From Nocardia sp. alder85J (GTDB lineage: Bacteria > Actinomycetota > Actinomycetes > Mycobacteriales > Mycobacteriaceae): a stretch of 64,000 nucleotides of DNA. Shown here one piece after another: positions 7,525 through 14,972 of the stretch. Below the pieces are notes generated by a model. The model saw only the letters and a list, made by a program, of their open reading frames with translations, was not told the DNA's origin and searched no databases. The stretch is from contig NZ_JAIUCZ020000008.1 of NCBI RefSeq assembly GCF_020176955.2, positions 124,001 to 188,000 on the forward strand, read 5' to 3'. Each line of letters opens with the position of its first letter. Within the stretch, counting starts at the first letter, position 1. A program made the position numbers and the translations under genes.

Positions 7525-8264
7525 GCAATCACCTCCGCACTGTCGCGCTCCCCGAATCCAGACAGAATCGCGAACTCCGGGTGAGGGTTCAGGCTGAGTC
7601 TGTACATGACCCGACCACCGGTGAAGGCGAGTCGGCCGTGCATCCATCGGTGGTTGTGCAGGACGTAGCCTTGACCCGGTTCGAGCATGAACCGGACCGT
7701 GTATCGCTCTATCGCCGCATCGAGCACCGGCAACCACCGTGAGAGCTCCGGCGAGTACTTCGCCAATCCATCACGGCGATAACGGATACGAATGCGACCG
7801 CCTTGGACAGGCTCGAATATCGAACCCAGATGGCCGGCGGCACCTCCGAAGAGAACTGATCGCGGCTGACACAAGGCATGCGCCGCTTCCGGCTCGTTCG
7901 CGGCCAGATCGGCGAAAACCTTGCGCCCGTCTATGGCGATGCAATCGCCCCCGGTAGTGCTCTTTCGGCCACACACAACGACCAGCAGAGCAGGCGGTTC
8001 TGCAATGCCGGATCTATCGGTGTGAGGCGGCAGCGCGCCAGTACCGAACCCTTCGAATCCGAGCCGGGCCGCGAGGCCCGCCCGGTGCTCCAGGATCGTT
8101 ACCCCATCGTCGTCACTGTCGCGGTGGGCAATGATTCGCCCGAGACATGTTCCGAGAGTGACCAACTGTGCGCGCGAGCGAATCCTGTCGAACCTGGCGA
8201 ACCCGTCAGCAGCGAGGCCGGCCGCTACCCCCGCCGCCCAATCTTGCTGCAAGTCAACGAACAT
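7521..8264 (-). CDS. TauD/TfdA-like Fe(II)/2-oxoglutarate dioxygenase
   Basis: 247 residues from ATG 8264. The iron-binding set of the family is visible: His and Asp in PPHTDRSG, the distal His in GYVLHNHRWMHGR, and a 2-oxoglutarate-binding Arg in VMYRLSLNP. Enzymes of this fold hydroxylate amino acids or other small molecules; some act on tRNA or proteins. The substrate is not evident. It is the first gene of a three-gene overlapping operon and is divergent from the NUDIX gene, 98 bases away. A decayed homologue lies at 6304-6540. Confidence 0.75.
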   Translation of the reverse strand: MFVDLQQDWAAGVAAGLAADGFARFDRIRSRAQLVTLGTCLGRIIAHRDSDDDGVTILEHRAGLAARLGFEGFGTGALPPHTDRSGIAEPPALLVVVCGRKSTTGGDCIAIDGRKVFADLAANEPEAAHALCQPRSVLFGGAAGHLGSIFEPVQGGRIRIRYRRDGLAKYSPELSRWLPVLDAAIERYTVRFMLEPGQGYVLHNHRWMHGRLAFTGGRVMYRLSLNPHPEFAILSGFGERDSAEVIA

Positions 8265-8302
8265 GACTCATACCGTGCGGCCCGCTGGTCTGCCGTGTCC
8301 AC

Positions 8303-8315
8303 TGACAAACTGTCA
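8303..8315. promoter_or_regulatory. 13-bp palindrome between divergent promoters
   Basis: TGACA-AAC-TGTCA is a perfect inverted repeat in the 98-bp gap between the dioxygenase and NUDIX genes. Read on the minus strand it contains a TTGACA -35-like element. It may be an operator, possibly for the XRE regulator encoded nearby; that is inference. Confidence 0.4.
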
Positions 8316-8362
8316 ACCCTCGCTCCCCCTCGAGCCAACGTGAACGGTGCTAGCGTCGCAGC

Positions 8363-8788
8363 ATGACCTCCGGATACGTGCCGCACATGTACTCGATCTC
8401 GATCAAGGGTGTCGTCGTCCGCGATGGGCAGGTTCTCCTACTGAAGAACGAGCGTGACGAGTGGGAATTGCCCGGCGGCAGAGTCGAACCCGACGAAACG
8501 CCGGAAGAATGCGTGGCGCGCGAGATCAGCGAAGAGACACAGTGGCCGGTCACTACCGGACCCATCCTCGACTCATGGATCTACTACATCAACGCGGTTG
8601 AGCGTCATGTATTCATCGTGACCTACGGATGTTATCCCGATACCGACGCCGAGCCTGTGTTGTCGCATGAACACAAGGAAGTCGGCTTGTTCGCGGAAGA
8701 TGAAATTTCCGGCCTGAACATGCCGGACGGCTACAGGCGTTCCATCATGACTTGGTTTGCCCAACTCCGAGCGGCCGAAAGCGTCTGA
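8363..8788 (+). CDS. NUDIX hydrolase
   Basis: 141 residues from ATG 8363. The NUDIX box is clear: GGRVEPDETPEECVAREISE followed by ETQW, fitting G-x5-E-x7-R-E-x2-E-E except that Gln replaces the usual Gly near the end. Such enzymes cleave nucleoside diphosphates linked to another group; the substrate is unknown. A TAGCGT-like -10 lies close to the ATG and no strong Shine-Dalgarno is present, so the mRNA may be almost leaderless. The XRE gene begins 8 bases after its stop. Confidence 0.85.
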   Translation: MTSGYVPHMYSISIKGVVVRDGQVLLLKNERDEWELPGGRVEPDETPEECVAREISEETQWPVTTGPILDSWIYYINAVERHVFIVTYGCYPDTDAEPVLSHEHKEVGLFAEDEISGLNMPDGYRRSIMTWFAQLRAAESV

Positions 8789-8796
8789 GGGATGTC

Positions 8797-9510
8797 ATGG
8801 CCAGCGGTAGGTGTCGACAGTGCGGCGTAGCGGTCGGTCGCTTTGCAGGTGAGCCTATATGCCCTACTTGCGCGACCGAGTCCGAAAGTAGTCGATCCGT
8901 AGTCCGCGCCTCGCCGATAAACTCCGCAGTGTGGTTGTGGGCTGCGCCAGAGGCAGCTACCGCTATCGCCAGCCGCGACCTGACGATAATTCTTCGAACA
9001 TACCGCCGAATCAATAAGCTAAGCCAAACGGCCCTTGCCAATATTCTCGGCTATGACAGTTCCTATGTGTCGATGCTCGAAACAGGCAAGCGCGTAATCA
9101 GCGATGTAGAAACACGTCGACATATCGCCGCTCGGCTCGGTATCCCACCTCACATTCTTGGCTTGGCCGGCACCGATGACGCAGAATATCGCGCAATGAT
9201 CCAATTCGGAGATTCGACAGTCAGACTCGCCGAGATAGCCCGGCAAGCGGGCCGGGCTGTAGAGGCAGTAAACGAGCTATGGCCATTGGTGGCCAGAATG
9301 GAAGCACGCGCAGCTGAAGGCCGCATGGAGCGAGACAGCCTTGAACTGCTCGCGCAAGCCCGGGTAGCCCTCGGCGTCTCGCTCGGCACCGTATTACCAG
9401 AAGAGCGCCTATCATCTGCCGCTCGATGGACAGGCCAAGCAGTTAAGGTTGCCGCCAATCTCGATGATCCTCAGTTCTACGCACATACCCTTAGAATGCA
9501 TGGTAATGAG
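8797..9510 (+). pseudogene. XRE-family regulator with zinc ribbon, interrupted by an IS
   Basis: The start is ATG 8797, just after the NUDIX stop. Residues 5-27 hold a C-x2-C...C-x2-C ribbon (CRQCGVAVGRFAGEPICPTC). An XRE helix-turn-helix follows (LSQTALANILGYDSSYVSMLE, slightly over one turn of sequence) and then helical repeats. The homologous reading stops at HTLRMHGNE, exactly where the IS5-family inverted repeat begins; the remaining codons to 9543 come from the IS. Removing the IS would continue the frame as E-L-Q-K, so the gene was cut by the insertion. The product is a truncated repressor at best. Confidence 0.75.
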
Positions 9511-10528
9511 CCATTCCGGGTAAGGGTGGCTGCGGCGGCTTGACCTGGTGACACGCCGGAACGTGTTGGGGTGCAACGTGAAAGCGCGGAGTGCCTGGTA
9601 GAGGTTGTTTCGACCAAGAAGACAACTTCATAGGAACTCCGCGCCCCATGAGTGTGACATACACAGCCGTCCTGCCGGTCTCCGAGCCCACTGTCGAACG
9701 CTTGACCAGCCTGCTCGAAACCGAACGCCGTCGCCGGGGCACTCGTGCGGGGCGGCGGGCGCTGTGCTGCTTTGACCAGGCCGTTCTCGTGCTCCGCTGG
9801 TTCCTCGACGCTGTTCGTGTCAGCCAGCTCGCCGTCGATCACGGCATCGGTAAATCCACCTGCTACGCCTACCTTCACGAAGGGATCGACGTGCTCGCCG
9901 ACCAGGCACCCGACCTCGGGCAGGCGTTATGGGAGGCGTATCTGGCTGGGCACGAGCATGTTTCGGTCGATGGCACGCTTATCGAAACCGATCGGATCAG
10001 CGAACCCGGACCGACCCTGCGCAAGGGCAGTTCCAGCGGTCGCCGCGTCGATCTGTGGTGGTCCGGCAAACACCGCCACCACGGCGGGAACGTGCAGGTC
10101 GTGACGGTGCCCGACGGATTTCCGATCTGGACTTCCGACGTGCGGCCCGGCCGCGAACACGACACCAAAGCGTTGCGTACCCACGAGGGTGTGCATGATG
10201 CGTTCACCGGCTGGACCAGCCACGACCTTGCTGTGCTGGGCGATCTCGGCTACGAAGGACAAGCCCCGCTGATCACCACCGCGACCAAGACCCCGGCCGG
10301 CGGGACGCTCACCGAGGAACACAAGACCGCCAACAAGGCTCACAACACCCGCAGAGCCCTCGGCGAGCGCGGAAACGCGCTGCTCAAAACCACTTTCAAA
10401 GCTCTTCGCCGAGTCACGCTGTGCCCGTGGCGAATCGGCGCCATCACCGCCGCCGCACTGGTACTGCTCCAACTCGAACACCGCCGCACAGCGTGAGCGC
10501 CCGACACGCCGCTTACCCGGAATGGCTC
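9508..10528 (+). mobile_element. IS5-family insertion sequence
   Basis: Terminal inverted repeats of 17 bp match perfectly: GAGCCATTCCGGGTAAG at 9508-9524 and its complement at 10512-10528. Between them lies one transposase gene, for an element of about 1.02 kb. TGAG occurs at 9507-9510 and again at 10531-10534, so a short target duplication is possible and the exact ends are uncertain by a few bases. It interrupts the XRE gene. Confidence 0.85.
9648..10496 (+). CDS. IS5-family transposase (DDE_Tnp_4 type)
   Basis: 282 residues from ATG 9648 (MSVTYTAVLPVSEP), with AGGAAC upstream. It has an N-terminal helix-turn-helix (VSQLAVDHGIGKSTCYAYL), then the DDE catalytic core: Asp in HVSVDGTLIE, Asp in VLGDLGYEG and Glu in RRALGERGNALLK. 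No frameshift or stop breaks it, so it looks active. Confidence 0.85.
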   Translation: MSVTYTAVLPVSEPTVERLTSLLETERRRRGTRAGRRALCCFDQAVLVLRWFLDAVRVSQLAVDHGIGKSTCYAYLHEGIDVLADQAPDLGQALWEAYLAGHEHVSVDGTLIETDRISEPGPTLRKGSSSGRRVDLWWSGKHRHHGGNVQVVTVPDGFPIWTSDVRPGREHDTKALRTHEGVHDAFTGWTSHDLAVLGDLGYEGQAPLITTATKTPAGGTLTEEHKTANKAHNTRRALGERGNALLKTTFKALRRVTLCPWRIGAITAAALVLLQLEHRRTA

Positions 10529-10765
10529 AGTGAGCTACAGAAGCCGGTACCATGCTCGATCAATTGGAGCACGAATGATGTCACGCCCGAGCCGATCGAG
10601 CTTCCACATCTTGGCGCGGCGGGCTCTTCGAACATCCATAATGCCGATGAGCAGACGTTCGGCCGCCCGCCAGTCGGCAGGGTTACCACCGGCAAGCACG
10701 GTAAGCTCACGGGCGGTCCTACGGAAGGTACGTCATGCACGTAGTGGTTTTTCAGGGAGGCAGCA

Positions 10766-10927
10766 TTGACCGGATTCAGAATGCCGAGCATGCTCGGTCC
10801 ATTCGTAGTTTCGGCAGAGCAGATCGTAGGCCTCACGGGTGGTGCATTCACCGCGTTCGTCAACACATTATTATCTACTGAGGTTTCAGCTGCGGGGATG
10901 GCCGGCTGGCTGCTTACAACTATGTGA
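10766..10927 (+). pseudogene. N-terminal fragment of an unknown protein cut by the IS3 element
   Basis: A 53-residue reading begins at TTG 10766 behind GGGAGG (10755-10760). It reads MTGFRMPSMLGPFVVSAEQI and continues through GGAFTAFVNTLLSTEVSAAG to LLTTM. The composition looks like a natural N-terminus. The stop TGA is formed by the first three bases of the IS3 end, so the original gene was longer. Bases 10535-10765 between the IS5 element and this fragment probably hold remains of the XRE gene but show no intact frame. Confidence 0.45.
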
Positions 10928-10983
10928 GCGGTCCCCGATGACGAGACCACCCGGGAATTGAGTCCGGGTGATTTCGTTGGTGT

Positions 10984-11853
10984 TCAGTTGGTCGCGCAGG
11001 CCCCCGGGTGGTGGGTGCAGGTGCAGGCCGCAACGTACTCGGCCGGCGTGCGGTAGCCCAGCGCCGTATGTCGATGCCGCTGGTTGTGGTCGGCCTTGAA
11101 ATCGCCGATCACCACCCGGGCCTCGAGCAGGCTGGTCCAGTGGTTGCGGTTCAGGCACTCGGTCCGCAACCGGCGATTGAACGATTCGACGAACCCGTTG
11201 TTCCACGGCGTGCCCGGCGGAATGTAGGAGATCCCGACCCTGTCGGCGCAAAATCGTTGCAGGGCATGGGAAATCATCTCCGGCCCGTTGTCCATCCGCA
11301 GCACCCGAGGCGGCCCGCCGGCCGCGGTGAACACCTTCTCCAACTCGGCGACGAGCCGCTCGGAGGTGATCGACCGTTCGACGATGTGCAGCAGGGATTC
11401 GCGAGTGTGCTCGTCGATCATCGACGCGATCTTCACCGCGCGACCATCGACTGTGGAGTCGAACTGGAAGTCCAACGCCCACACCACTTTCGGGGCGTCG
11501 GCTTCGATCGGCGGGACCGAGGAGATCCCGGCTCGCTTGCGGGGATGGTGTTCGCGGACCTGTAGACCCTCCTCCCGCCAGAGCCGGTGGACCTTCTTGA
11601 TGTTGACGTCGCCGCCCTCGTCGAACCGCAGCCGCGCCCAGGCACGCCGGAACCCGTGGCCCTGATTCCTGACCGCGTACGAGCGCAGCCAGGCCCGCAG
11701 GGCGGCGTCCGGGTCCGCCGGTGTCCGCGCGGCGGGTAGCCGACGATAGGTCGACCGGTTGAGCCCAACGACCTTGCACGCGAACCGTTCCGACATGCCC
11801 ATCACCTCTGTGAGCATGTCCACGACGCGGCGACCAGCCGCTGGGCTCACCAT
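10984..11853 (-). CDS. IS3-family transposase OrfB (integrase core)
   Basis: 289 residues from ATG 11853, which overlaps the end of orfA by 7 bases. In IS3 elements this part is normally expressed by -1 frameshifting as an OrfAB fusion. The DDE triad is present: Asp in VVWALDFQFD, Asp in RMDNGPEMIS and Glu in PWNNGFVESFNRRLR. The C-terminus HRHTALGYRTPAEY is typical of the family. Confidence 0.85.
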   Translation of the reverse strand: MVSPAAGRRVVDMLTEVMGMSERFACKVVGLNRSTYRRLPAARTPADPDAALRAWLRSYAVRNQGHGFRRAWARLRFDEGGDVNIKKVHRLWREEGLQVREHHPRKRAGISSVPPIEADAPKVVWALDFQFDSTVDGRAVKIASMIDEHTRESLLHIVERSITSERLVAELEKVFTAAGGPPRVLRMDNGPEMISHALQRFCADRVGISYIPPGTPWNNGFVESFNRRLRTECLNRNHWTSLLEARVVIGDFKADHNQRHRHTALGYRTPAEYVAACTCTHHPGACATN

Positions 11854-12129
11854 TTTCCCTTGGCGATCTCCCGCAGTGCGTCTTTCTCCAACTCGGCGTC
11901 GGCCAGCAACCGCTTCAGCCTGGCGTTCTGTTCCCGCAGCTCCTCGAGCTCCTTGGCCGCGTCGGTGTCCACGCCGCCGTACTGACACCGCCAGTTGTAG
12001 AGCGTCGCCGCCGATATCCCGAGCTCGGCAGCGACCTCCTCACCGGTCTTGCCGGCGGCGGTCAGCTCGTCGGCCAGGCGCAGCTTCCCCCACGATGTCC
12101 TCCGCAGAATGCCGCTTCCGTCCTGCCAT
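11847..12129 (-). pseudogene. IS3-family OrfA, frameshifted
   Basis: From ATG 12129 (Shine-Dalgarno AGAAGGGAC) the reading is MAGRKRHSAEDIVG and then leaves the family frame. In the next frame the expected KLRLADELTAAGKTGEEVAA and ISAATLYNWRCQYGG follow, ending at 11847. The 283-base length is one over a multiple of three. The extra base lies in a run of five C at 12087-12091 (one too many G on the coding strand). This breaks the helix-turn-helix protein, unless it is a sequencing error in a homopolymer. Confidence 0.7.
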
Positions 12130-12226
12130 GTCGATCAGTGTCCCTTCTCGGCCCTCACCAGGCCAAACAGGACTCTAATACCGATCGGTCTCATTCATTG
12201 GGGACGGCCCACACCCTCCAGCAGGT

Positions 12227-12830
12227 TTACGCAGCCCGTTCGGCCACGAGGTGGTAGCGTGTGCTGTCGCCCATGGTGGCGGAAGCCTTCACGAGGTGCC
12301 CGGCCTCAAGGTCCGACAGCACGGTCTCGACGTTCGGGCGCAGGTCGGAACGAACCGAGCGCCGCAGTGCCGTCACCGACGCCGGGCCGTCTTCGAGAAT
12401 GGTGAGAACCCGTGCCCGGCAGCGCTGGTACTTCTTCTCAGCGATGCGCTCGCTGCGCTGGTCGACCTCGTCGGCCTGCCGATGGATCTCCGCTACAGCC
12501 CGCACTGTGGTCGCCGCGTGGATCGCTTCCCGGGTACGCGAACTGACCTCCATCACCACACCCGCCAGCACCCAGTCCGACACATCCACGGCAGTCCGGC
12601 CGTCCAGGGCCATCAGTGCCGCCGCGACCTTCAACCGGCACAGCAGAAGACGACCGTCCAGCGGGTCCACCGAGTCCGGGTCACGCAGCTTGGCCAACTG
12701 GAACCGGTCCACCTCGTCCACGACCACCGCCAGCACCCCGAGGTGCCCCGGCTGCCAGTCCGGCACAGTCAGCATCAGCGGCTGCGGTTGTACGGGACGC
12801 CGGTCCGGCGCATCAGGGTCATCGCGCGCG
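12227..12830 (-). pseudogene. C-terminal fragment of a primase/DUF3987-like protein
   Basis: Starting near 12830 and ending at a natural TAA, about 200 residues read FARDDPDAPDRRPVQPQPLM and later DWQPGHLGVLAVVVDEVDRF, DGRLLLCRLKVAAALMALDG and a winged-helix-like tail. This resembles the C-terminal region of the DUF3987/primase-helicase proteins of integrative plasmids and phages in actinomycetes. Its N-terminal part is missing: at about 12831 it abuts the integrase fragment on the opposite strand. Confidence 0.5.
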
Positions 12831-13079
12831 AAGGTGCAGCGGGTCACTCCGCACGACCTTCGCCACCCATGCGCCTCGCTGGCTGTGTCGGCAGGCGCTA
12901 ACGTACTGGTCTTGTCACGGATGCTCGGGCACAAGGACGCGGCGGAGACGCTGAACACCTACGCGGACTCGTTCGATGACGACTTGGACCGAGTCGCTGT
13001 GGCAATGCAGGAGAAGTACGGCGCAGGAGCTTGTCAAAATCTTGTCACCGTGGGTGACGAGATCGGCATGGCCGCCTGA
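12831..13079 (+). pseudogene. 3' fragment of a tyrosine integrase (right copy)
   Basis: 82 residues from KVQRVTPHDLRH to the stop. It keeps the C-terminal catalytic elements of tyrosine recombinases: H-x2-R in HDLRH, the later His in SRMLGHKDAAETL and the nucleophile Tyr in LNTYADSFDDD. The DNA-binding domain and the first catalytic Arg are missing, as the upstream sequence belongs to the primase-like fragment. It cannot be functional alone. Confidence 0.8.
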
Positions 13080-13110
13080 AGACCGGCCTTCACCTGCAAC
13101 TGTCCGAAGG

Positions 13111-13140
13111 ACCGAACCCTCTACTCGGATCGTCCGGCAC
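13111..13140. repeat. 30-bp direct repeat, right copy (candidate att site)
   Basis: Identical to 6724-6753 and 31 bases beyond the integrase stop. The sequence after it leads directly into the promoter region and start of the ugpC-type gene, so this is the likely right junction with the core chromosome. Confidence 0.7.
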
Positions 13141-13169
13141 GTTCCTGCCGGTGAAGGGATTGATTCATC

Positions 13170-14240
13170 ATGGCTACGGTCACTTTCGATCGCGCTACCC
13201 GGTTGTACCCGGGTGCTGCCAAACCTGCCGTCGACGCGCTGAACCTGGAGATCGCCGACGGGGAGTTCCTCGTGCTGGTCGGGCCTTCCGGGTGTGGGAA
13301 GTCGACCTCGTTGCGGATGCTCGCCGGGCTCGAGGATGTGGACGGGGGGCGGATTCTGATCGGGGACAAGGATGTCACGCATGCCGAGCCCAAGCAGCGG
13401 GATATCGCGATGGTGTTCCAGAATTACGCGCTCTATCCGCACATGACGGTGGCGGAGAACATGGGGTTCGCGTTGAAGATGGCGAAGGTGCCGAAGGCGG
13501 AGAAGGACGAGCGGGTGCTGGCGGCCGCCAAGTTGCTGGATTTGGAGGAGTACCTGGGGCGGAAGCCGAAGGCGTTGTCCGGCGGACAGCGGCAGCGGGT
13601 CGCGATGGGGCGGGCGATCGTGCGGCAGCCTCAGGTGTTCTTGATGGATGAGCCGTTGTCGAATCTCGATGCCAAGTTGCGGGTGCAGACGCGGACCCAG
13701 ATCGCGCAGTTGCAGCGGCGGCTGGGGACCACCACCGTATATGTCACCCATGATCAGGTCGAGGCCATGACCATGGGGGACCGGGTGGCGGTGTTGAAGG
13801 ACGGGTTGTTGCAGCAGTGCGCGAGCCCGCGCGATCTGTATCGGGATCCGGCGAACCTGTTCGTGGCGGGGTTCATGGGGTCACCCGCGATGAATCTGTT
13901 CACACTTCCGGTGCGCGACGGGGCGGTGACGCTGGGCGGACTCGTGCTGCCGGTGCCCCGCGAGGTCGCCGATGCGGCCGCCGGGGGTTCGGTGGTGGTG
14001 GGTATCCGGCCGGAGCATTTCGAGATCGCCGACAACGGCATCGCCGTCGAGGTGGATGTGGTCGAAGAGCTCGGTTCCGACGCCTATGTGTACGGCCGCA
14101 CCCTCGGTGACAGCGGTGAAACCGTCGTCTCGCGGGTCGACTGGCGCAATCCGCCGGCTCGGGGCGAGAAGCTGTCGCTGCGTGCCGATGCGGAGCGCAC
14201 CTACTTCTTCGATCCGGACAGCGGGCGTCGGCTCGCCTGA
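13170..14240 (+). CDS. ugpC: UgpC/MsmK-type ABC importer ATPase
   Basis: 356 residues from ATG 13170 with AAGGGA upstream. Walker A is GPSGCGKST, the signature LSGGQRQRVAMGRAI and Walker B VFLMDEPLSNLD, followed by the H-loop VTHDQVEAM. The C-terminal 120 residues form the TOBE/OB regulatory domain typical of carbohydrate importers (MalK, UgpC, SugC, MsmK). It has no permease or binding-protein gene beside it, so it probably serves transporters encoded elsewhere, such as the sugar importer at 21956-25158. Confidence 0.9.
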   Translation: MATVTFDRATRLYPGAAKPAVDALNLEIADGEFLVLVGPSGCGKSTSLRMLAGLEDVDGGRILIGDKDVTHAEPKQRDIAMVFQNYALYPHMTVAENMGFALKMAKVPKAEKDERVLAAAKLLDLEEYLGRKPKALSGGQRQRVAMGRAIVRQPQVFLMDEPLSNLDAKLRVQTRTQIAQLQRRLGTTTVYVTHDQVEAMTMGDRVAVLKDGLLQQCASPRDLYRDPANLFVAGFMGSPAMNLFTLPVRDGAVTLGGLVLPVPREVADAAAGGSVVVGIRPEHFEIADNGIAVEVDVVEELGSDAYVYGRTLGDSGETVVSRVDWRNPPARGEKLSLRADAERTYFFDPDSGRRLA

Positions 14241-14375
14241 TCTGACTCCGCCCGCTACCGGGTGCCGCCGGACCGGATCGGCCGGAGACCGTCTCCCGAC
14301 CGGTCCGGCGACCCCTCGTCACCCTCGAACGATGCGGTGGCGCAGCGAATCACGTCCCGCCGCACCGCGTCCGGC

Positions 14376-14861
14376 TCAGTGGCGGCGCCAGGACCGGTTC
14401 AGTCGTACTCGCACATTCTCCAGGGGCACCTCGGCGCCGTCGGCGCTGTGCAACTCCAGGTGCACCGGTGCGCCGGTGTCGTGTTCGACCCGTTCCAGCG
14501 GCGGCACTCCGTCCTGGAGGTACTTGTCGCCCCACTGCCACAGCGCCAGCACCACGGGGAGCGCGTCGCGGCCGCAGTCGGTGAGCACGTACTCGTGGCG
14601 GGTGCGTTTGCCCTCCTCGCGATAGGGCTGTTTGCGCAGCAGACCGGCCTCGGTCAGCTTGCGCAGCGCGGTCGCCGCGGCGGCGTCGGTGATGCCCACC
14701 CGTCCGGCGAAACCGTCGAACCGGGTGGTGCCGTACATGGCCTCACGCAGGATCAGGATCGCCGAGCGCGTCCCGATGACGTCGAACGCCTTCGCGATCG
14801 AGCATTCGTCGGGTTGCCAGGAGGCGAGATCGCGTAAAGGACCTTCCAATACAACGGCCAT
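14376..14861 (-). CDS. HxlR-family transcriptional regulator
   Basis: 161 residues from ATG 14861 (MAVVLEGPLRDLASWQ). It is a winged-helix protein: Cys in DECSIAKAFDVIGTRSAILI, then ITDAAAATALRKLTEAGLLR and YVLTDCGRDALPVV are standard HxlR elements. The lone N-terminal Cys is the redox or ligand-sensing position in some members. A TATGAT -10 (14869-14874) lies 7 bases before the ATG, so its mRNA is probably leaderless. It is divergent from the thiolase gene and shares an operator with it. Confidence 0.85.
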   Translation of the reverse strand: MAVVLEGPLRDLASWQPDECSIAKAFDVIGTRSAILILREAMYGTTRFDGFAGRVGITDAAAATALRKLTEAGLLRKQPYREEGKRTRHEYVLTDCGRDALPVVLALWQWGDKYLQDGVPPLERVEHDTGAPVHLELHSADGAEVPLENVRVRLNRSWRRH

Positions 14862-14888
14862 GACCGACATCATAGCCCATCTGACTTG

Positions 14889-14903
14889 TGGCAACTATTG
14901 CCA
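14889..14903. promoter_or_regulatory. HxlR operator candidate between divergent genes
   Basis: TGGCAA-CTA-TTGCCA is a perfect 6-3-6 inverted repeat. It overlaps the -35 positions of both the regulator promoter (-10 TATGAT, 14869-14874) and the thiolase promoter (-10 TATAGA, 14918-14923), so one bound dimer could repress both genes. Confidence 0.6.
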
Positions 14904-14972
14904 GCGCCTAACCTGGCTATAGATCGGCCGAGTTAGGTAGCCGGCCGGTTGCGACAATCGGAAGGACTGGCC

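Larger units (their letters stand above)
10925..12211 (-). mobile_element. IS3-family insertion sequence
   Basis: The left end TGAGCGGTCCCCGATG (10925-10940) and right end CATTGGGGACGGCCCA (12196-12211) are imperfect inverted repeats (13 of 16 positions) ending TG...CA as in IS3. The 1.29-kb unit carries orfA and orfB on the minus strand. No target duplication is seen, so one flank has probably been rearranged. Confidence 0.7.

Noticed and set aside
6724..13140. tRNA gene as integration target
   Set aside because: Neither 30-bp repeat nor its surroundings folds into a cloverleaf or contains a TTCRA-like T arm.
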